From Capillidium heterosporum (taxonomy: Eukaryota > Entomophthoromycota > Entomophthoromycetes > Entomophthorales > Capillidiaceae), in contig WBMQ01000004.1 of NCBI GenBank assembly GCA_016630905.1, positions 434,001 to 498,000 of the forward strand: DNA of 64,000 nt. Direction: 5' to 3'. This document shows positions 56,845 through 64,000 of this stretch, piece after piece. The translations under genes and the position numbers were made by a program. The notes beneath the pieces are model-generated. The model saw only the letters and a list, made by a program, of their open reading frames with translations. It searched no databases and was not told where the DNA came from. Within the stretch, counting starts at the first letter, position 1, and every line of letters starts with the position of its first letter.

Positions 56845-57318
56845 ATGGGACAGCTATCAGTTACCGTAGGTAAATTATATATACATCCAACACCATCACT
56901 TATCTATTTTCACTTTTTATCTACTCAACAGTCGAAGCCAAGAAGTTAATCAACAAAGATGGGTTATTTGGCAAAAACGACGCCTACGTCAAATTGATTA
57001 CCTCCACTACTACCAATAAGACGGAAGTCAAGAAAAATGCCGGTGAAAATGCCACTTGGAACCAAACCTTTCTATTGTAATTTATATACTTTCTATCCTT
57101 TACCTAATTTTAACTACCATAGTAACAATGTAAGAGAAGAGGAAGACTTGTTAGTTCAGGTGTACGACTACGATAGAATAACTAAAGATGATCTTATTGG
57201 TGAGTTGAAGATACCATTGCTGGGTATCAAGGAGTTTGGTGATATTACTAATTGGTACACTATACTGTCGGGTAGCAAGACTGCTGGCATGGTACTTTTG
57301 AAGTTGAAGTATATTTAG
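56845..57318 (+). CDS. single C2-domain protein
   Basis: Exons 56845-56869, 56932-57076 and 57123-57318; about 121 residues: a lone C2 domain. It starts MGQLSVTVVEAKKL, continues NKDGLFGKNDAYVKL and GENATWNQTF, then DLLVQVYDYDRITKDDLIG with the Ca-binding loop aspartates, and ends LLKLKYI. Aspartates at D-x-F-x-x-KNDAY and YDYDRITKDD occupy the calcium sites, so Ca2+-dependent phospholipid binding is likely. Small free-standing C2 proteins of this kind are known in plants and fungi. An open stretch with a membrane-like segment (MSWFDLCNTFANIFFGFGSI) starts at 56659 and could be a 5' exon, but I could not join it in frame with a GT-AG intron, so the start at 56845 is used. Confidence 0.85.
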
Positions 57319-57955
57319 TTTTTTGGACTTGGAGATTTCTTGAGGTGCTATTAAAGATAACGTCTTTCGTTTATATTGATATTTGGTGGTCAGCTTAGAG
57401 ACTTATTTCAAAGTTTATATATATATCAGGAATTTTCTTGGTTTATTAAGTCGCATTCTCTTTTCCATTATGCTTGTCATTATTTTCATAAGATCCTTGC
57501 TAAGTCTGTCTTTTACATTTCAAGTTGCTTATACGTTATCAGGCACGATCATATAGACCGATTATATATCTGTCGGTTCAATATTAATACACGATATATA
57601 AGGCTAAGTATAGTTTTTCCTTTTGGGATTTTTTGATATATGCAGTCTTTTAGGTATAAGTGGCCGCCCTTGGTTCTGATACCATTATTTTAAGGACTAG
57701 CTACTCAGGCACTTGGTTTCTACTCTAACAGCAAACAAACCAATAATTTAATAAGATATTTTTATCAAGCTTATGGATATTTTATTTTGGTATACATATT
57801 TTCACTAAGTTTAAATTGTAGCTAATTTTCATATCCCTTCAAGCTATACTTGGCAAAAAATCAAACCAAGAACTTCATTACAAAATACAAATTAAATTAG
57901 GTTAACAATTCATTATCAATGAAACGGGTTTAATAAATAGAGGTGTAGGTCACAC
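57319..57955. other. intergenic
   Basis: AT-rich spacer between convergent genes; an 86-codon open stretch at 57376-57636 is Tyr/Ile/Phe-rich and not supported. Confidence 0.5.
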
Positions 57956-58246
57956 TTAAGACTCCTGAGCCTGGGGCTGGAAGGCCGAATAGATGGTGCG
58001 AACGGTGTTGACGACGTCGTCGTTGGCGTACAGGGATCTGAGGTTGTTCTTGACATCCTGTAAAGAAGCCAAATCACGTAGGGAGGAGGCAACTGTTTCA
58101 TCAGCCATGAGGCTACGTACATTGTTAACCAAATCTTCGTTGCCATACAGGCCGCGGACCGTGTTAATAGCATCACCGAAGTCGAAGGCGCTGGCCAAGC
58201 TCGATACGGCCAAAGTGCTGATTAGGAGAGTGAAGTTGAATTTCAT
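57956..58246 (-). CDS. small secreted protein of 13-residue repeats (copy 1)
   Basis: 96 residues, single exon. Signal peptide: MKFNFTLLISTLAVSSLASA, with likely cleavage after ASA. The rest is nearly all repeat: NTVRGLYGNEDLV, NNVRSLMADETVA, SSLRDLASLQDVK, NNLRSLYANDDVV, NTVRTIYSAFQPQ, five units of exactly 13 residues with the pattern x-x-[VL]-R-x-[LI]-[YMA]. The spacing and charges suggest a chain of short amphipathic helices. No cysteine and no known domain. Its partner at 59454-59753 has the same plan. The role is unknown; secretion is inferred from the signal peptide. Confidence 0.82.
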   Translation of the reverse strand: MKFNFTLLISTLAVSSLASAFDFGDAINTVRGLYGNEDLVNNVRSLMADETVASSLRDLASLQDVKNNLRSLYANDDVVNTVRTIYSAFQPQAQES

Positions 58247-59453
58247 TTTTCGAGATGTTGAGTCGCAGACAATTAGTTTTAGATTTATAAGTTTAAAAGG
58301 TTGGAGGAGTTGAAGTGCTATTTATATTGTTGGGTTTGGAATATAATGTTAGGTAATAAATTGCTGCAATTAGAGCTGTTAATAAAGGCTTGTTTTACCA
58401 ACTCGCTTATTGGATCTTGGGTGGATATTTTTGATTTGGTTGGTGGTATTATTGCTTTGAGAAGAGTTGGAACAACTTTTTTGCCTTTGGGAATTTGCTG
58501 CCAAATTTATTGCTAATGTTCCATTTGTTCTTCCGTTCCAAATTCCCTAAAGATGTTAGGAACTAGATGTAAAGCAATATATATACTCCTTGTAGCATAA
58601 ATGGAGCTTTTAGAAGTGTGAGTATTTTATATATAGTTGGTATCTACATATAATCTCTAAAGGTTTTCATAAGTTCTAATGATATATCATCCAGGGAGCT
58701 CAATGGTGATGTTTGCATAAAGGCATTTGTTTAGAAATCTTACAAGCCAAATTCTATAAGGAAAAGTGGGCAAAAATCAATATATACAACTATATATTAC
58801 GCCATACACCTCCCATATTTCCTATAGCAAAAATGGACTTTAGGTCTTGATAAACTTGATCAAGCTTTTCAGTTTGAAAAGCACTATAGCTAACTATATA
58901 CTATCTCTTACTTTTCACATTTCTTAAAGGGATTATATGATGTAGGAGCAAGTATATAAAAGCCGTAAATACTGATAATTTATAAATCAATGTAGTGCTT
59001 TATTCCGATATCTGCAACCTCAAATATCCGTCAGGTATCGACATTGCTCTTATAAATGATACTTTAGGTTCTATTCTCAATCAATTAATTTATAGAAATC
59101 TCAAGTAGGTAGAACAAAGGTCTATTTGGAATAACTCTAATATATATAGGAAAAAGAACCATCCCATATATTAAATTTACATACACAATGCATGGTTTTG
59201 GAACATATGGCTAAAACTGGCAATCTAATATATTAGCTACTTTTGACGTCCGCAATAAAAGGTTTTTAAAAGTCTGATTTGATTTATCCCCATTATTATA
59301 CGGAACATCTCCAATATATAACTTTTCAAAAGATGGAAACTCAAATATCTAATTCAACATCTATAAACAAGAATATTTCAATTTAAAGAATATATTTATA
59401 GAACACAAAAGAACAAAAACTACTGTTACTACTATTTAATTTATTTCCGACAG
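58247..59453. other. intergenic between divergent secreted-protein genes
   Basis: 1.2 kb between the two divergent 13-residue-repeat genes. TATA-like runs lie near 58283 (for the minus gene) and 59393 (TATTTATA, for the plus gene, about 60 bp before its ATG). Otherwise AT-rich and without recognised features. Confidence 0.5.
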
Positions 59454-59753
59454 ATGCGATTCCATCTCACCTATTTACTTATCAGCATTGCTAGTCTATC
59501 AAGCCTGGCTTCCAGTTCCAGCTTCATGGAGCAGGCCGAAGCCATCTCCCTGAAATTACGTAGCTTTACCGAAAGTGAGAATGGTGTCCTAGCTATTAGA
59601 AACCTGTTCGTCGATGAAGATGTCGCCAAGTCGGTTCGTGATCTCTTCAAATTAAAGGATGTTGTCAACAACGTCCGCTCTCTCTATCAGAATGACGATT
59701 TCAAGAATAGTCTAAGGGATCTCTATCACTTGTATAATGAATATGAAGTCTAA
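59454..59753 (+). CDS. small secreted protein of 13-residue repeats (copy 2)
   Basis: 99 residues, single exon. Signal peptide: MRFHLTYLLISIASLSSLAS. After a short linker (SSSFMEQAEAISLK) come five 13-residue units: LRSFTESENGVLA, IRNLFVDEDVAKS, VRDLFKLKDVVNN, VRSLYQNDDFKNS, LRDLYHLYNEYEV, each starting [LIV]-R-x-[LF]. The units align with those of copy 1 on the opposite strand 1.2 kb away (for example NNVRSLYQNDD against NNLRSLYANDD). The sequences have otherwise diverged strongly, so the duplication is old and the repeat period has been kept. No cysteine, no known domain; function unknown. Confidence 0.85.
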   Translation: MRFHLTYLLISIASLSSLASSSSFMEQAEAISLKLRSFTESENGVLAIRNLFVDEDVAKSVRDLFKLKDVVNNVRSLYQNDDFKNSLRDLYHLYNEYEV

Positions 59754-60800
59754 TGCCTTTACCTTGGATTTTGGTTTAAAGTTGATTCTATTATGTTAGT
59801 ATTTGATAAATAATTATATTGTATCGTATATTTCTACTTTTACACTCCTTATTTGTCAGCCTTTTATGTAGTGTTTGATATAATAGTATATTAGTTTAAA
59901 GCAGGTTTACTTATATGTCACGTAAAGCTTTATCATAGCTTAACTCCTTTACCTCAATAAACTAAAGCCATCAGTTTCGTTATATATTGAAATGGTTACT
60001 ATCCTAAAACCAGGAAATTATAGCCTTTGTGCATTGCATAACAGGAATATGTGAAATAAAGTTAGTATTGGGTTCATATATACTACAATAGTGAACTTTT
60101 GGGTAGCTATACGGGCATTTAGAGTGCTTATGATGAGCAACATAATAGCCATAAGAGAAGGCATTTCTACAAACTTTTCAGATTTTACCTACAAAATTCT
60201 ATTGTGTTTATTTCCTAATCACTATCTTGTAAGCCAAATATGCATCTTCCAAGTAATTTAAGTCTCTAGTTTAGAAATATCTGAATATATACAGGTGTCT
60301 TGAGTTTGTTTAATAAGTGCACATTTTTGCAAAATGCTTTATCAGCTTACCTAAACTAGTTTATAGTTCTAATACAGCATAAGTAGAGGCTATTTGTTTT
60401 CCAAAATTTGTATGCTTTATACTATACTAAATTTATCACTGTAAGTTTATTCTATTATACAGCCGACTATTATGTAACTTGATAGCACAAACCTATTGGC
60501 TAATATCAATAAACAAAGGGCTTATCAAATAATATAGCGGTATATATATACTGCGGACAGTACTATAACTACACGGATGTCATTCAATTTTTTGGGGATA
60601 GAGACTATGACAAAGTCGCCCTAGCTACCAACGTCTTTGAAACCTATTTGCCAAAACTACCGATAACTTATCAACAATAAATTCCTAATTGGTAAAATGG
60701 ACGAATGAAATATTCCAATCAAAGATCTTTGTCACCAACTAACTTCAATTTACGGAATGCATAAACCTTCCTCTCCAAAGCATAGATGTTTTGCTAAAAT
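59754..60800. other. intergenic
   Basis: AT-rich; no coding, RNA or repeat feature recognised. Confidence 0.55.
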
Positions 60801-62888
60801 ATGAATCTCGATCAGTCATTCAACGAAGAGACTCCGCTGTTCAGCCAGATAACCAACTCCCAGGACTCCTACTTTCCACTTTTTGGCAACACGCAAGGTT
60901 CCATCAGCAACATCAACAACAGGAGCAACGTCCACCATTTCTACAAGTTTCCCATAGGTCCTTCTCAACAGTTGTTTCAAAGTTTGAACGGGAGTAGTCA
61001 GACTCAAGGTAAGGATAAAGGAAATGGGAAGGAAGATAGTTTAGACTCAGAAACCTTAGGTCCGCTGATCCACCACTTTTCCTATTTGAAGACGAGGTCT
61101 TCCCAGCTGGTAAATGGGGAAAAGGTTGTAGGTCAAAGTCAAAGCCAAAGCCAGAGGAAAAGTAGAGCTGATATACCCACTTCGTTCGTCTTCCCCAACA
61201 GTCAGTTTTACGATGAGAAGGGAAAGGATAAGGAGGCCGAAGTAGATGAGCTGGAGGCCTGGGGTATTTTGATATCATTGTATTCGTCCGCTCGATTTAT
61301 CTTGACCACTGAGAAGGACAGGTTTGTCATTGGTAGAAAGCGTAAAGTTTGTGATTTTGTGTAACTTGGATGTTTTAATTCTATTTCTAAAGCCTTTATT
61401 TTGTATATTATTTTTTGAACTGTAGGCTATCGGAGCAGCAGGTTAGTAACAAGCACATAGCTATCTCTAGGGTCAAGGTATGTATTCGTAGTACTTTATC
61501 GCCTCTATAACTGGATTTTAGGAGAAAGCTACTAATGATACAGAAGTTTGGAGCTACTTCTTGGAGGACCTAGGTGGAAGTAATGGCATATTTCTAAATA
61601 ATAAAAAGTTGGATCCCAACTCCAAAGTTACATTGAAGATGGGAGATAAGATCCATTTTTTGGCCAAGACCTTCAAGCGTAATTTGGACGACACTAACTC
61701 GGCTAAAAAGTTTATCACGGTTGAGAATGCATTTATCTTTATGGAATTGACGACCGCCAAGCACGTAACTTTTTAGGTAGTACCTATTTTAATTTATTTC
61801 GTAGGGAATCGAATCTTTCTTCGCCTTAACTACCTACCAACGATTTCACTAGGTAATTCAATAAATAAGTTGCCTTTTAATTAATATTAAATATGTTATA
61901 GTAACAACTACAAATTTTCAGTGGCCGTCCAGCGGGATACCTTACTCAAATACTTGATCAAGCATCCCTTGCCAGTTCCACCCACCACCGACTCAGCGAC
62001 TGCTACCGAGTTCAACCGTGCCCAGCAGTTTGTCAACTTTGAGTTGGAGTTCGAGAAATTGCGAGCGTTGAACCATCGATTCCTCTCCAAAACAATCGCC
62101 TTTAAGCAAGATTCTCAGAACCCTATAATTGTTTTGGAAGACGGTCAGCTTTCTGGCCTAGATCAATATCTCTTACGGAATCCTCCACTATCTGAATACC
62201 TCTGTCAAATAATCTTCTATCAGGTGGCTCAGGCCCTACATTACTTGCACCAGAAGAAATTATCATTCGAGTTTTTGGATCTAGATTACATACGCTTGGA
62301 GGAGCTGGACCTCTCGTACGCTGATGACCAGGAGGATGATGATTGCTACGACAAAGAGTTCAGACTAGCCCTGCTGTCGACCTCCTGTTTAAACTTGAAA
62401 CCCAATAGGCTTCTACCCGTTGGAGGATTTGAAGGCTTTGGGGTGCTGCTTGGCATCAGCTTTGTGTGGCAGTTTACCTAGTTGTTTGCGACCACCGCTC
62501 CCTCACCGTAAGCCAGGGTCCACCTACCATCCATGAGTTGAATTTGATCCAGGACTCCTTACCTGATGGCATCTCGTACGGAGGTACTATATTTTTGTTT
62601 GGATTCAAAACTAACCTTATCCTTTTCACTTAGCTATCAATTTCATAGGTACTTTAGTCTATAACCCAATTTTCGAAAAAGGGGGTAAAGGAAGTTTGGA
62701 TCACAGTTGGCTGGTAAGTATACATATAGCTTTTTGGCTTTGAATTTGATACTGACAATGCATTTTTTAATTTGTTGTAGAGCTGTGATCTGACTAAGCG
62801 AACCAAGAACCCCAAGCGTGGTACCGACACCATCGAACCTAGCAGTCAACTAACTCCCAGGTCGAAAAATAAGAGTATGAAGGGATGA
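60801..62888 (+). CDS. SQ/TQ cluster - FHA - pseudokinase (Chk2/Cds1/Rad53-like architecture)
   Basis: The ATG at 60801 opens an N-terminal region with 11 SQ/TQ pairs in about 135 residues (FSQI, NSQD, NTQG, SSQTQG, GQSQSQSQ and others), the ATM/ATR target cluster of checkpoint kinases. The FHA domain spans exons near 61270-61760: FVIGRKRKVCDFVLSEQQVS, NKHIAIS, LEDLGGSNGIFLNNKKL (GR…S..H…SNG core). The kinase-like part (61921 on) has VAVQRD where VAIK is expected, LRALNHRFLSK, a hinge at PIIVLEDGQLSGLDQYLL, QALHYLHQKKLSFEFLDLDY where HRDLKxxN is expected, and LALLSTS instead of DFG. All three catalytic residues are gone, so it should be a pseudokinase. The C-lobe continues as CVAVYLVVCDHRSLTVSQGP and ends in a basic tail. 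Two joins (near 61790-61920 and 62425-62475) are not resolved by ordinary introns, so the exact gene model is provisional. Confidence 0.8.
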
Positions 62889-63426
62889 AGGGGGATTTCT
62901 GAAGAATTTTATATTAATATAAACTCAATTCTTTGCCATTTATCAGGGCTTTGTTGTAGTTCAAGTATTGAGCTTTATTTATATTTGAGTTTGTTTTCGA
63001 ATGTTTTTCAAAATGTACGAAATTATATATTCACTATATTATGCTGATGTATTGTAATTTTAAACCCTTTGATACATATATATTAGATAGCTAAAATACA
63101 TGCCAAGATATCTTCAAATCTATCAAAAACTTTGGATGGATAGATCTTAAACTAGAAGGCAATGGTTAACTCAGTAGTTTTTGAAAATACCTATGAACTA
63201 ACAGAAAGGTATCTTTTAAATTGGCTATAAAGTTATAAGCCAGCCTAAAGCCTTCCAGGCTGTAAACATCTAAACTACACTGTCCCATCAACCTGTTTGA
63301 CGACTCGTATCCCTATAACCATAGTCCTTTTGATTGAAAGAGCTGGTAACCATTTATGACGTAGCTAATTTTCTCAAGAGGTTTAAAATCCGTTTGACTT
63401 TACGTTTCGCTAAAATTCATTTTAAA
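62889..63426. other. intergenic
   Basis: AT-rich upstream region of the last gene; nothing recognised. Confidence 0.5.
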
Positions 63427-64000
63427 ATGTCTGACATAAACAAAGAGAACAGCAGTATCGAAGTTAAAGAGAAAGATGCTTTAACCGAAGTAGCTACGGA
63501 AGCTAGTCCAATTAGAAAGGATGATGCAGAAAATAATAAGGATATCTCGGGTATATTTTATTTAGCAAAGAGTAGCTCAATACTAACTTTTTAAATTAAA
63601 GCCGAGAGTAAGAATATCGAAAGTGTTGAAGATGAAGGTAACTAGTTTTTAATTTATATATTATTTATTCATATATATTCTTCATTTAGCTAATAAGCTA
63701 GAAGACAGTAAAGTTAAGTCAGCATTGGAATCAAAAGTAGATGGTAAGTTTAATTTCTTGGAAAGTTTTGATTTTCGAAGCTATACGTATATTCTATATA
63801 AGCTAACTCTCCCATTTTAGCTATCGATCTGGAAGCTAAATCCGACAAGTCCACCTTAAAGGCTGATAGTAAATCCAATGAAGTTAATTCAATTGAAGAT
63901 CTGTTACTCCAAGCAACTGGGAATTTAGCTGATAGTATAAACACCGATTCTCTAAAAGTAGATTCCAATAAAGCAATCGCTTCGGAGAAAGAAGGTGAAA
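63427..64000 (+). CDS. 5' part of acidic low-complexity protein
   Basis: The ATG at 63427 reads MSDINKENSSIEVKEKDALT. Exons 63427-63550, about 63601-63636, 63690-63743 and 63821 onward are joined by short GT-AG introns; the gene runs past the right edge. Each internal join is in phase 1 and completes an Ala codon (g|cc or g|ct), and the two middle exons are 36 and 54 nt, so any of them could be skipped or duplicated without changing frame. The protein is rich in Glu, Asp, Lys, Ser and Ala with KVDS/KADS/KSDKS-like repeats, probably disordered or coiled. No family recognised. An upstream in-frame TTG at 63334 is ignored in favour of the ATG. Confidence 0.65.

Noticed and set aside
1-64000. A change of genetic code (stop codons read as sense)
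   Set aside because: TAA, TAG and TGA all end well-conserved genes at the expected place, and the frame breaks need a one-base shift rather than readthrough.

Overview
This is a fungal chromosome segment. A class IV-type chitin synthase, Mon1, the Arp2/3 subunit ARPC1, the proteasome subunit Rpn2, Iwr1, a LARP1 homologue and a Gir2/RWDD1 homologue are all recognisable. Genes are mostly cut by very short introns, usually about 37-65 nt, with GTA donors, TAG acceptors and often a CTAAC-like branch site. Intergenic DNA is AT-rich with many TATATA stretches. A membrane-anchored GT1 UDP-glycosyltransferase and the lack of any close yeast or mould synteny that I recognise hint at an early-diverging (non-Dikarya) fungus; that placement is inference.

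Layout. 1-4.7 kb: 3' end of an unrecognised helical protein, a Myb/SANT-like gene, a doubtful coding patch and an IAH1-type SGNH esterase. 7.2-18.5 kb is a housekeeping block: Mon1, ARPC1, mitochondrial uS13, Gir2/RWDD1 and Rpn2. 21-23.4 kb: LARP1. 23.4-28.5 kb is nearly empty except for a diverged tandem repeat. 28.5-30.2 kb: the UDP-glycosyltransferase. 32.1-41.9 kb: a tandem array of four same-strand, single-exon paralogues of a family I cannot name, separated by 1.5-2 kb AT-rich spacers, sharing upstream elements; one copy is mosaic and frameshifted. 44.4-47.4 kb: chitin synthase. 49.5-57.3 kb is a compact block: Iwr1, a small hypothetical gene, a WDR53-like WD40 protein, an ABHD-type hydrolase, an HD phosphohydrolase and a single C2-domain protein. 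58-59.8 kb: two divergent genes for small secreted proteins made of exact 13-residue repeats. 60.8-62.9 kb: a protein with an SQ/TQ cluster, FHA domain and catalytically dead kinase domain, built like a Chk2/Cds1 checkpoint kinase. The window ends inside an acidic low-complexity gene.

Most worth following up: the four-copy family with conserved upstream elements and gene-conversion traces; the 13-residue-repeat secreted pair; the checkpoint-type pseudokinase; and one-base reading-frame discontinuities in otherwise well-conserved genes (Rpn2, Mon1), which may be sequence errors, gene decay or +1 frameshifting. No tRNA, rRNA, CRISPR array or intact transposon was recognised.
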